A stretch of 21,125 nt of DNA, from positions 1-21,125 of the forward strand of contig DATFDL010000684.1 in NCBI GenBank assembly GCA_035252155.1. Direction: 5' to 3'. This stretch comes from JAICLL01 sp035252155 (GTDB lineage: Bacteria > Planctomycetota > Planctomycetia > Pirellulales > JAICIG01). The notes beneath the pieces were generated by a model. It saw only the letters and a list, made by a program, of their open reading frames with translations. It was not told the origin of the DNA and did no database searches. The translations under genes and the position numbers were made by a program. Positions 1 through 8,677 of the stretch are shown here, piece by piece (positions within the stretch are counted from its first letter, which is position 1; the number at the start of each line of letters is the position of its first letter).

Positions 1-738
1 GTGAATTTGCTCTCCAACGCCGCCAAATATACTGATGAGGCAGGCCGCATCGAGTTGAGCGTCCATCAAGGGGGGCAGGATGCCGTGGTGCGTGTGCGCG
101 ATACCGGTATGGGGATCGCCCGTGATCTGTTGCCCAGCATCTTCGATCTTTTCACGCAGGCGCCTCGGCCGCCCGATCGCTCGCAAGGCGGTCTGGGGGT
201 TGGTCTGACGGTGGTGCGAAGGATTGTGGAATTGCACGGTGGCAAAGCCGAGGCGTTCAGCGCCGGGCCTGGCCGGGGGAGCGAGTTCGTCGTGCATCTG
301 CCGTTGATGTCGCCGCCGCATCCCGTGGCCACGGCCGACCATTCCGTCCGGCCCAGTTTGGGAAGGCTGAAAGTGCTGGTCGTCGACGACAACCAAGACG
401 CCGCCGACACCGCCGCGCTGCTGTTGCGTCGCGCCGGCCACGAGGTTCGGACGGCCTATTCCGGCAGCGAGGCGCTGGATGCCGCGCTGATCGATCGCCC
501 CGACGCGGTGCTGCTCGACTTGGGATTGCCCGAGATCGACGGCTACGAAGTGGCCCGGCGTCTCCGGCAGAAGTCGGCGTTTGACGACGTACTGCTGGTG
601 GCCTTAACCGGCTACGGACAAGAATCGGACCGGAAACGCTCGCAAGAGGCGGGTTGCGACGCTCACCTCGTCAAGCCGGTGAATATCAAAAAAATCGAAG
701 AGGTCTTAGCCAGCGCGGCGAGGCATCGGCGGTCATAG
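1..738 (+). CDS. Hybrid sensor histidine kinase, C-terminal part (HATPase + receiver); truncated by window edge
   Basis: The frame is open from base 1, so this is the 3' end of a longer gene. The visible part begins with the N box of a histidine-kinase ATPase domain (NLLSNAAKY, residues 2-10). It continues with the G1 box DTGMGI (34-39), an F-box region (FDLFTQ) and the G2 box GGLGVGL (63-69). A short linker leads to a receiver domain from about residue 122. That domain has the acidic pair DD (129-130), phospho-acceptor Asp about 173 (LLDLGLP), a conserved Thr in ALTGYG and Lys in LVKPV. Such proteins autophosphorylate on an upstream His (outside the window) and pass phosphate to the attached receiver. 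There is no DNA-binding output domain after the receiver. The N-terminal sensor and dimerisation parts are not visible, so the signal is unknown. The apparent GTG at base 1 is almost certainly not the real start. Confidence 0.93.
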   Translation: MNLLSNAAKYTDEAGRIELSVHQGGQDAVVRVRDTGMGIARDLLPSIFDLFTQAPRPPDRSQGGLGVGLTVVRRIVELHGGKAEAFSAGPGRGSEFVVHLPLMSPPHPVATADHSVRPSLGRLKVLVVDDNQDAADTAALLLRRAGHEVRTAYSGSEALDAALIDRPDAVLLDLGLPEIDGYEVARRLRQKSAFDDVLLVALTGYGQESDRKRSQEAGCDAHLVKPVNIKKIEEVLASAARHRRS

Positions 739-866
739 CTTTTCACCTGCTCGATTGAGTTGTTCGATCGTCGGGAGTCGAATAACCGCTTACAAAATGG
801 ACAGCGGCATCACCTCGGCGTAAGATAAAATCAGGATGGGGTGTTGCCTGTTTGGAGAAGTGGTTC

Positions 867-1226
867 ATGAACGCTGAGATCATGATTGTCGATCATGGGC
901 GCGGCCCCCAGCTTTCCACGAGTCGCATTACGGTGCAGGATCTATTTCCCTACTTTCGACTGGGATATTCAGACGAGCAGATCATTCGCGACGTCATGCC
1001 GAGTCTGTCGGCGGCCGAGATCGGGGTCGTCCGCCAATACGTGGAAGAGCATCAGCACGAGGTCTTGGAAGAAGATAAGCTTATTCGCGAGTGGAACGCG
1101 AGCCGTAAAAACCCACCGGAAGCGCAGGAAGCCATTCGGCAAGGTCGCAACCAACGGCTGGCTTGGCTAAAGTCCCGTAAAAATCGCCGCCCGCAGGATG
1201 CCGCCAGTGACGGGCGTACTAGCTGA
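867..1226 (+). CDS. DUF433-like antitoxin of a type II toxin-antitoxin pair
   Basis: A protein of about 119 residues. The body resembles DUF433 antitoxin-type proteins: SRITVQDLFPYFRLGYSDEQI, then a second helix rich in acidic residues with the PSLSAAEI element. In the family this is a winged-helix-like DNA-binding region, and the C-terminal tail binds the toxin. Here the tail from about residue 70 is very charged (EEDKLIREWN, then KSRKNRR). ATG 867 was chosen over an in-frame TTG at 852 because a good ribosome-binding site, GGAGAAG at 854-860, sits six bases before it. The downstream PIN-like gene overlaps the 3' end by 20-29 bases, the usual arrangement for translationally coupled TA pairs. 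The family call comes from motif reading and the pairing; the CIRGTRI-type core of typical DUF433 members is degenerate here (STSRITV). Confidence 0.72.
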   Translation: MNAEIMIVDHGRGPQLSTSRITVQDLFPYFRLGYSDEQIIRDVMPSLSAAEIGVVRQYVEEHQHEVLEEDKLIREWNASRKNPPEAQEAIRQGRNQRLAWLKSRKNRRPQDAASDGRTS

Positions 1227-1614
1227 CGTCAATATCGAAGGGCATGTCGATTATCTCATGGCGCTTGTTAGGGCTGCGCCGTGGAAGGACCTGTGGGACG
1301 AGCTTGATCTTGTTTACGCGACATTCGGCGAGGTTGGTCTCTCAGCCCAAGCGACCGATGCGGAGATTTGGCAACGCTGCCAAGACCTTGGTTACGTGCT
1401 TATTACGAGCAATCGTAACCGTGATCGCCCCGACTCCCTTGAAGCGACGATTCGCGAGCGGAACGCGGAGGACAGCTTGCCTGTGCTGACGATTGCCAAC
1501 GCAGAACGGCTACGGGCGAGCCATAGTTATGCCCAGCGTGTCGCCGAAAGTTTGGTGGATGTGCTCATCCGAATTGAAACAGTCCGGGGTGCGGGCCGAC
1601 TCTACCTGCCGTGA
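1198..1614 (+). CDS. DUF5615-type PIN-like toxin (putative RNase)
   Basis: A protein of about 138 residues that fits the PIN-like DUF5615 family. It has an N-terminal beta strand ending in an acidic residue (VLADVNIEGH). A central element, TDAEIWQRCQDLGYVLITSNRNRD, corresponds to the family's sDeei...A...g.vlvT.D.DF segment, followed by strand VLTIAN. In the family the acidic residues coordinate a metal for RNA cleavage; here candidates are Asp10, Asp60-Glu62 and Asp80. The gene overlaps the end of the DUF433-like antitoxin in another frame. ATG 1198 gives the longest frame; GTG 1207, eight bases after a GCAGGA-like sequence, is an equally plausible start. It converges on the acetyl-CoA synthetase gene with only four bases between stop codons, so there is no room for a separate terminator. 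Nuclease activity is inferred from the family. Confidence 0.7.
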   Translation: MPPVTGVLADVNIEGHVDYLMALVRAAPWKDLWDELDLVYATFGEVGLSAQATDAEIWQRCQDLGYVLITSNRNRDRPDSLEATIRERNAEDSLPVLTIANAERLRASHSYAQRVAESLVDVLIRIETVRGAGRLYLP

Positions 1615-1618
1615 CACG

Positions 1619-3586
<1,968 letters not shown>

Positions 3587-3683
3587 GGCGATAGTCGAGT
3601 GGGGGAGTGAAACCGCAATGAACTGTCGATTCTACGAACACGCAGAATAGGGGTCAACGCGACGGCCAGCGATGCGGAAGAGT

Positions 3684-3771
3684 CTGTAGGGAACGCCCTC
3701 GGTGGCGTTCCGCAGGGCGGCGCGACGTCCGCCCGCCGGTCACGGAACGCCACGGAGGGCGTTCCCTACAG
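3684..3771. repeat. Inverted repeat, 29-bp arms, between the ceramidase-like gene and acs
   Basis: The left arm (3684-3712) and right arm (3743-3771) are reverse complements at 28 of 29 positions, with a 30-base spacer. Each arm contains its own smaller dyad (GGAACGCC ... GGCGTTCC), so this is two palindromic units in opposite orientation, like a bacterial REP/BIME pair. It lies just downstream of the ceramidase-like stop codon (read on the minus strand), so it could also act as a terminator or RNA stabiliser. No T-run makes it a classical intrinsic terminator. Confidence 0.85.
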
Positions 3772-3802
3772 AAGCCGCTGCCTGTCGACGTACAGTGCCT
3801 AC

Positions 3803-5188
3803 CTACGGTTTCAAATCCTTCAAGAGATCCACCGCAGCTTCGACCAGCCGCTCGCCGCCGCCGGTCTCGACCAGCGAATTGACCACTTCATAGCTGCCCT
3901 CGGCGAAGGCCTTCCGCGTGGGCACGTAATGCGGGTTGTCGTTGGCCAACTCAACCACCAGCGTGGTGGGAAACGGGCTGCGCCGCTTGACTTCCAAGCC
4001 CAACTCGACAAACACTTCGCCCGGCAGAGAAACCAGCGCCACCTCGGAGCTGAACCGAAATACCTGCACCTCGAGCGGCAACGACGACTTGCCGCGCAAC
4101 TCGATCGCCACGATCTTGGTCGCCTCGACCTGGTCGAGAAACGGCAACTCCTTGCTCCCGATTTTCGCCATGTTGCGGTGGGCCGACTCAACCTGCTCCG
4201 GCGAGTAGCGCTGCAAAGGCACATCGACCGTTTGCATGCGTACCGCCAAGTCTACCTGGCCGATGGGCGTGAGTTGATCGACGTTCTCAATCACCGTCTG
4301 GGCCAACTGGCGTCCGATCCGCGCCGTTTCCGAGCGGTCGCCCGGCGGACGCAGGGTGCTCACGTCGATATGGTTGATGTCGCCGCACGTGCCGGCGCCA
4401 AACAGCGACACCAAGGGTTCACCCAAATGCTGCCGCAAATCGCGCTCAAGATAATACGGGTAGTCGGCGGAATACTCGGTGCCGCCGACCGTATCGAGAT
4501 GCAGGGCGAACACGGTGAGCAGCGCCACGGGCCGATCGCTTGCCGTGTCGCGCGCCAAGAGCAGCCCCACGTCGGGGTCGATGGGACCGGCGGGCCGAAC
4601 GATATCGGGGTTGAGCCTGCCCGGATTGAAGACCACTTTGCCGTTCTTCATGTGAAACCGGCGATTGAACGAAAGGCCGGTCTGCTGCGCAATTCCCGCT
4701 GCCAGCCTCGCCGGCTGGGCGGCGTCGCGGGCCTGCTGGACGGCCGCCGCAATGTTCTTTGCCAACTGCTCGGCGTAATCAAACGGTTCTTGTGGATCGC
4801 TGCCGTGCTTCTCCACCGCCAGCCGATGAAAGTGTTCGCGCAGCACGTCGTAGTACAACGGGCCCGTGTGCGAGTGCGTGGCGGCCACCAAGACATGGTC
4901 GCCGGGCACCTGTATCTGCTGTTCGATGATCTTGCGTGCCTGGGCGACCACTTCGGCCGGCACGCCGATCAAATCGCAAAAGACCAACGCTGCACGCTCA
5001 TTGCCTTGCTCCAGGTAAAGGGCCTTGGCGTGTAGTGGATCGCGCGTGCCGGTGTTCAAGCGCTCGCGGAAATATCCGCTCATGCGGTAGCCCGACGGCG
5101 GCGTGATGTCGGCCTGGGCCGCCCCGGCCTTCAGTTCGGCGGCCGTGGGCAACGCAGACGCCAGCAGAAAAACAGCAAGGTGCAACAT
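3803..5188 (-). CDS. Exported neutral/alkaline ceramidase-like protein (N-terminal domain family)
   Basis: A 461-residue protein with a short signal peptide (hydrophobic 4-17, alanine-rich cleavage region). It is followed by LKAGAAQADITPPSGYRMSGYF, the characteristic start of neutral ceramidase-type domains. The metal-binding motif THSHTGP is present (His about 105 and 107), as is a second likely zinc His at about 230 (ALHLDTVGG). Where true neutral ceramidases have the nucleophile motif GDVSPN, this protein has CGDINHID (about 268-275), so the usual catalytic Ser seems absent. It also lacks the extra length of authentic ceramidases (roughly 600-700 residues). It is therefore best called a ceramidase-fold metal-dependent hydrolase of unknown substrate, probably periplasmic or secreted. 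The start lies 4 bases after the stop of the upstream exported-protein gene, suggesting co-transcription. Confidence 0.8.
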   Translation of the reverse strand: MLHLAVFLLASALPTAAELKAGAAQADITPPSGYRMSGYFRERLNTGTRDPLHAKALYLEQGNERAALVFCDLIGVPAEVVAQARKIIEQQIQVPGDHVLVAATHSHTGPLYYDVLREHFHRLAVEKHGSDPQEPFDYAEQLAKNIAAAVQQARDAAQPARLAAGIAQQTGLSFNRRFHMKNGKVVFNPGRLNPDIVRPAGPIDPDVGLLLARDTASDRPVALLTVFALHLDTVGGTEYSADYPYYLERDLRQHLGEPLVSLFGAGTCGDINHIDVSTLRPPGDRSETARIGRQLAQTVIENVDQLTPIGQVDLAVRMQTVDVPLQRYSPEQVESAHRNMAKIGSKELPFLDQVEATKIVAIELRGKSSLPLEVQVFRFSSEVALVSLPGEVFVELGLEVKRRSPFPTTLVVELANDNPHYVPTRKAFAEGSYEVVNSLVETGGGERLVEAAVDLLKDLKP

Positions 5189-5192
5189 CGTT

Positions 5193-5852
5193 TCAATTGC
5201 CGAGGAGGCGTCGCAACCCGCCGATCTGTTCGTGGACGTCGTCGGTCTGGCGAACCACCAGGGCGAAGCCGGGCTCCCAGTACATGATTGTACCCTGCCC
5301 GCCCATCACATCCCAGCTTTCGGGGGCGATGGTGTTTTGAATCAGGTCAATCAGGTCTTGGGCGTTCGACCGTGGCGCGCCTCCTCGCCCAGCATCTTCC
5401 GCCGGTCGCAGTTTTGACGTTTTCACAGCGTCAGCCTGGTCGCTCAAGCTTGCGGTGCGCAAAGACGCCGTTGCGATTCGCGCATGGCTCGCCTCGTTCC
5501 GCGCGATCGCTTTACTCAGGCCGACCAGGCGGCCCCGCAACCGCGCGAGCGACCGGCTGCGTTCGGCCGCGCCCAGCGACGACTGGGCGGTTTCGCGATA
5601 AAGCGCAACGAACTCGCGCGCCTGCCGTTGAACGTCGTCCGGCGCCGTCGGGAACGCTTGATTCGAAGCCTGGCGGAGCGATCGCCGTAGCTCGGCAACC
5701 GCCGGCTCTTTGACACGGGCCTTAGTACGCGCGACGGTTTTGATTGGGACGGCAGGCACGCGCGGCGGTTCAGCCAGCGCGGGCCAGGTCATGCCCCAAG
5801 CGAATAGCCAAGCGAAAAAGCCGCGCCTGATAAGTTCGACCCGCACTACCAT
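5193..5852 (-). CDS. Exported hypothetical protein with planctomycete STN-like C-terminal domain
   Basis: A 219-residue protein whose enzymatic function I do not recognise. Residues 1-27 form a signal peptide (hydrophobic FFAWLFAWGMTW, cleavage after WPALA). The middle (about 40-125) is Arg/Ala-rich and predicted helical. The C-terminal 55 residues (DLIDLIQNTIAPESW ... FALVVRQTDDVHEQIGGLRRLL) match a pattern common in planctomycete secreted and secretin-associated proteins, in which an STN-like fold precedes a longer region. Here the protein stops right after that module, so it is either a stand-alone version or a shortened relative. The ceramidase-like gene follows after 4 bases on the same strand, so the two probably form an operon. 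The start ATG at 5852 faces the MerR-type gene divergently. Confidence 0.72.
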   Translation of the reverse strand: MVVRVELIRRGFFAWLFAWGMTWPALAEPPRVPAVPIKTVARTKARVKEPAVAELRRSLRQASNQAFPTAPDDVQRQAREFVALYRETAQSSLGAAERSRSLARLRGRLVGLSKAIARNEASHARIATASLRTASLSDQADAVKTSKLRPAEDAGRGGAPRSNAQDLIDLIQNTIAPESWDVMGGQGTIMYWEPGFALVVRQTDDVHEQIGGLRRLLGN

Positions 5853-5930
5853 GGCCAGACCTCCTCTTGCCCGCAGGGAACTACCGATGATTCAATTTAG
5901 CGAGTCTGGCGTCCGGCAAGCAAGCAGCCC

Positions 5931-5961
5931 TTGACTCTCCCCTTGCTGGAGGCCGTAGGCT
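5931..5961 (+). promoter_or_regulatory. MerR-type promoter/operator with 19-bp spacer
   Basis: A -35 box TTGACT (5931-5936) and a -10-like TAGGCT (5956-5961) are separated by 19 bases, the over-long spacer typical of MerR-family promoters. Between them is the dyad CTCC...GGAG. The stretch GACTCTCCCCTTGCTGGAG closely resembles, from memory, operators of the BmrR/CueR class. It lies directly upstream of the MerR-family gene at 5996, which points to autoregulation. Confidence 0.8.
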
Positions 5962-5995
5962 GGTCTCCGTCACGCCTTTTTCACGGAGACCAGCC
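5958..5995 (+). promoter_or_regulatory. Perfect 13-bp inverted repeat in the leader of the MerR-type gene
   Basis: Arms 5958-5970 (GGCTGGTCTCCGT) and 5983-5995 (ACGGAGACCAGCC) are exact reverse complements around a 12-base centre. The right arm ends one base before the ATG at 5996 and contains the only good ribosome-binding sequence, ACGGAG. The left arm overlaps the -10 box. If transcripts began upstream, the RNA hairpin would bury the ribosome-binding site. If they begin about seven bases after the -10 box, most of the left arm is not transcribed and the repeat would act as DNA, for example as a second operator. Confidence 0.7.
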
Positions 5996-6808
5996 ATGTA
6001 TCGCATTGGTGATTTCTCAAAGCTTGCGGGATTGTCGATCAAGACGCTGCGGTTCTATCAGGAGAAAGGGCTGCTCATGCCCGCCGCGGTTGATGCGGCG
6101 TCGGGCTACCGCTACTACAACGACTCCAATCTCGAAAAAGCGCGGGCCATTGTGGCGTTGCGCGGGCTCGATTTTTCGCTCGACGAAATCGCGGAGGTTC
6201 TCCGCGAATTCGCCGACGAAAGCGACCTTGTAGAATACTTCGAGCGGCGGAAGGCCGAGTTGGTCGAGCGCATCCGCCGGCAAGAAGACGTCGTCTCGCT
6301 CTTGGATCGTTTGATCGCCAATGAGAACGCCGCCCGTGGAATCATGCAACAGGCCAACTCTCGCGTCGAAACCAAGACAATCGCGCCGCAGTGGATCGCC
6401 GGCATCCGCTTTCGGGGCAAGTACAGCGACTGCGGCAGCCGGTTCGCCGCGCTCGGCCGGGCCGTCGGCCGATACATCGCCGGCCCGCCGCTCTGTCTTT
6501 ATTACGACGACGAATATCGCGAGGACGACGCTGACATCGAAGCCTGTATGCCGCTGCGAAAACCGATCACCGCCGACGGCGTCGAAGTGCGCGAGCTGGC
6601 TGGCGGCGAGGTCGCCGCGCTCCTGCACCGCGGTCCCTACGAGTTGCTGGGCCGGTCGTATGCCAAAATCCTAAAGAACGTCCGCGAGGGCGGCGGCGAG
6701 ATCGCGGCCCCGTGCCGCGAGGTTTATCTGAAAGGACCGGGCATGATCTTTCGTGGCAATCCCAAGAAATACGCGACCGAGATTCAGTTGCCGCTTGAAA
6801 GGGAATGA
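5996..6808 (+). CDS. MerR-family transcriptional regulator with GyrI-like effector domain
   Basis: A 270-residue regulator. Residues 1-70 form the MerR winged helix: YRIGDFSKLAGLSIKTLRFYQEKGLL, then the wing SGYRYYN. A coiled-coil dimerisation helix follows (about 75-112, FERRKAELVERIRRQEDVVSLLDRL). Residues 120-270 form a GyrI-like small-molecule-binding domain, ending in the recognisable EVYLKGPGMIFRGNPKKYATEIQLPL region. Proteins with this architecture (BmrR, Mta) bind hydrophobic or cationic drugs and untwist a promoter with a 19-bp spacer; exactly such a promoter lies just upstream. No metal-binding Cys pair typical of CueR/ZntR is seen, favouring an organic ligand. No efflux pump or other obvious target is adjacent, so the gene may regulate mainly itself and distant genes. 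ATG 5996 is preceded by ACGGAG at a good distance. Confidence 0.93.
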   Translation: MYRIGDFSKLAGLSIKTLRFYQEKGLLMPAAVDAASGYRYYNDSNLEKARAIVALRGLDFSLDEIAEVLREFADESDLVEYFERRKAELVERIRRQEDVVSLLDRLIANENAARGIMQQANSRVETKTIAPQWIAGIRFRGKYSDCGSRFAALGRAVGRYIAGPPLCLYYDDEYREDDADIEACMPLRKPITADGVEVRELAGGEVAALLHRGPYELLGRSYAKILKNVREGGGEIAAPCREVYLKGPGMIFRGNPKKYATEIQLPLERE

Positions 6809-6906
6809 GGATTCGGGATTCAGGATTCAGGGTTGAAAGCCTGCCACGTCAGCGAGGCGACGGGCGCTGGCCCGTCCCTGAATCCCGAATCCCGAATCCT
6901 GAATCC
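6809..6906. repeat. Inverted repeat of GGATTC-type units between convergent genes; possible bidirectional terminator
   Basis: The arms 6809-6832 and 6876-6899 pair at 23 of 24 positions. Both are made of tandem GGATTC-G/A units, and the right side carries one extra unit up to 6906. The 43-base centre holds a second hairpin, GACGGGC (6859-6865) with GCCCGTC (6870-6876). The whole gap between the stops of the MerR-type gene and ruvB is filled by this structure, so bidirectional termination is plausible. A dispersed repeat is equally plausible from its repetitive make-up. Confidence 0.82.
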
Positions 6907-7965
6907 TTAGAACAACCTGCCCTGCGCATCGCCCACTTGCCCCGGTTCCAAACCGAGATGCTCGTAGCTGGCGGGCGTGGTGCGACGGCCCCGCGGTGTG
7001 CGCACAATCAGGCCGCTGCGCAGCAAGAATGGCTCGACTTCATCGATCAAGGTGTCGGGCGCGGTGTTCATGGTGTGGGCCACGGCTTCGACGCCCGCCG
7101 GACCTCCGTGAAAGACGCGAATGATCGTCTCCAGGTAGCGGCGGTCCTGGCCGTCGAGCCCCAGCCGATCGACCCCTTGCATCTCTAGCGCCGCCTGGGC
7201 CAGCGGCAAGGTGATGTGCCCGTCGGCCTTGCTGGTGGCGTAGTCGCGCACCCAGCGCAGGCGGTTGTTGGCCAGCCGGGGCGTGCCGCGGCTGCGCGAG
7301 GCGATTTCGGTGGTCGCGCTCGTTTCGATCCGGCAACCCAGCTTGCCCGCGTTGCGGCGGACGATCTCGGCCAGTTCATCGACCGTATAAAAATCGAGGT
7401 GCTCGCGGAGCACGAAGCGGTCGCGCAGCGGGGCCGACAGCAGCCCGCTGCGCGTCGTCGCGCCGATCAGCGTGAAGGGCCGCAGCGACATGTTGATGGT
7501 CCGGGCGTTCACTCCCTCGCCCAGCGTGATATCGATCCGAAAATCCTCCATCGCCGGATATAAGAATTCCTCGACCGCCTTGGGCAGGCGGTGAATCTCG
7601 TCGATGAACAACACCGAGCCTTCCTCGGCGTTGGTCAGATACGGTATCAGGTCTTTGGGGGCGGTCATCGCCGCGCCGCTGGCGATTTGCAGTGTTACGC
7701 CCAGTTCACGCGGGATGACGGTGGCGAATGTCGTCTTGCCCAGCCCCGGCGGACCGTCGAACAGGATGTGCCCCAGCGTTTCGCGACGCTTGCGGGCGGC
7801 GTCGAGTGCGATCTCCAGCCGCGCGAAGACTTCACGCTGTCCCACCATGTCGCCCATCCGCTGCGGGCGCAGCATGCGGTCTTCTTCCGGCTCGACGCGC
7901 GAGCGGAAGCGGCGATCGTCCGGCTCAGCGCCGTCTTCGTTGCTCAGGATGGGTTCGCGGGTCAC
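6907..7965 (-). CDS. ruvB: Holliday junction branch-migration ATPase RuvB
   Basis: About 352 residues from GTG 7965. RuvB is the hexameric AAA+ motor that drives branch migration with RuvA. Visible features are the RuvB N-terminus TREPILSNE and LRPQRMGDMVGQ, and Walker A GPPGLGKT (about 71-78). Walker B LFIDEIHRL (about 119-127), the sensor and signature region TLIGATTRSGLLSAPLRDRF with the arginine finger, and the C-terminal winged helix ending RTPRGR are also present. A longer frame opens at GTG 8001, but its first codons lie inside the inverted repeat 7981-8064. The family begins with an M-x-RE-I-L motif, so the GTG encoding VTREPIL is the better start. ruvA and ruvC are not nearby. The GNAT gene lies upstream on the same strand across a 108-bp gap with a hairpin, so co-transcription is possible but uncertain. 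Confidence 0.96.
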   Translation of the reverse strand: MTREPILSNEDGAEPDDRRFRSRVEPEEDRMLRPQRMGDMVGQREVFARLEIALDAARKRRETLGHILFDGPPGLGKTTFATVIPRELGVTLQIASGAAMTAPKDLIPYLTNAEEGSVLFIDEIHRLPKAVEEFLYPAMEDFRIDITLGEGVNARTINMSLRPFTLIGATTRSGLLSAPLRDRFVLREHLDFYTVDELAEIVRRNAGKLGCRIETSATTEIASRSRGTPRLANNRLRWVRDYATSKADGHITLPLAQAALEMQGVDRLGLDGQDRRYLETIIRVFHGGPAGVEAVAHTMNTAPDTLIDEVEPFLLRSGLIVRTPRGRRTTPASYEHLGLEPGQVGDAQGRLF

Positions 7966-7980
7966 GCGGTTTTGAGGGGG

Positions 7981-8064
7981 GTGAGAAACCACGAATGACA
8001 CGAATTACACGAATAAAGAAGGGGCAGGACGCATTCGTGTGATTCGTGTCATTCGTGGTTTCAC
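7981..8064. repeat. Long inverted repeat between the GNAT gene and ruvB
   Basis: Bases 7985-8013 and 8034-8061 form near-perfect complementary arms built around AAACCACGAATGACACGAAT, with one clear mismatch and a roughly 20-base centre. The motif is itself repetitive (ACGAAT recurring). It lies in the gap upstream of ruvB and downstream of the GNAT stop codon. Such a hairpin in a minus-strand transcript could attenuate read-through or stabilise mRNA. The sequence style suggests a dispersed family rather than a one-off regulator. Confidence 0.82.
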
Positions 8065-8073
8065 TATAACAAA

Positions 8074-8574
8074 TCAGTGCGCGGCGGTTGAGGCCGATCC
8101 GGCGCCCGACCAATCGAGCTCGTACAAGAAATGCCCGCTAGGGGCCATGCCTAGCCGCTGATAGGTGGCCTGGGCGGCCGCGTTTTGATGTTCGACATAG
8201 AGCCGCAGCCCGCATACGTCGGGTGTCGACTTGGCCAAGGCCCGCACATGCTCGTAGAGCGCGCGAAATACGCCGCGGCCGCGTTGCCCGGCGAGAACAT
8301 AGACGCTTTGGATCCACCAAAAGACGCCGGCCCGCCAATCGCTCCATTCGTAGGTGAGCATGGTCTGGCCGACGGCCTGGCCATCGACCTCCGCCAAAAA
8401 GTAGCGGCACATTTCGGGTTTTTCCAGTGCCAGCCGCACCCCGCGCGCCAGCACTTCGGCGTCGAGCCGCTTGCCCTCGCTCTCCCAGGCCAGGCGGCTG
8501 TTGAAATCGGCGATGATCGCGGCGTCGGCGGGGGTCGCGTCGCGAACGTGGATGGTGGTTTGCTCTGTAACCAT
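8074..8574 (-). CDS. GNAT-family N-acetyltransferase
   Basis: A 166-residue protein of standard single-domain GNAT length. It opens with the typical IHVRDATPADAAIIADFNSRLAWE strand-helix. A central VGQTMLTYEW strand follows. Then comes the acetyl-CoA pyrophosphate-binding motif A, VYVLAGQRGRGVFRALYEHV (about 91-110), with the QRGRGV loop. Motif B is LRLYVEHQNAAAQATYQRLGM. The family transfers acetyl groups from acetyl-CoA to amines; the substrate is not predictable here. It is divergent from argC, with a 103-bp shared upstream region (8575-8677). An Acs activity regulator is unlikely, because those are usually fused to NDP-forming ligase domains and acs is 4.5 kb away. The short C-terminal tail, rich in Ser, Ala and Gly, is probably disordered. 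Confidence 0.9.
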   Translation of the reverse strand: MVTEQTTIHVRDATPADAAIIADFNSRLAWESEGKRLDAEVLARGVRLALEKPEMCRYFLAEVDGQAVGQTMLTYEWSDWRAGVFWWIQSVYVLAGQRGRGVFRALYEHVRALAKSTPDVCGLRLYVEHQNAAAQATYQRLGMAPSGHFLYELDWSGAGSASTAAH

Positions 8575-8677
8575 GCGATGCGGCAGTTTTGTCGATGGAT
8601 TCAGCGAAGCGTCTTAGTATACCTCGGTTGCGCGGCCCTTGAACGGCCGTGGCGGGCAACTTACGCTGAACCAAGAC

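Noticed and set aside
7966..8001. N-terminal extension of ruvB from GTG 8001
   Set aside because: The extra residues are encoded partly by the inverted repeat and do not resemble RuvB, whose N-terminus matches the GTG at 7965.
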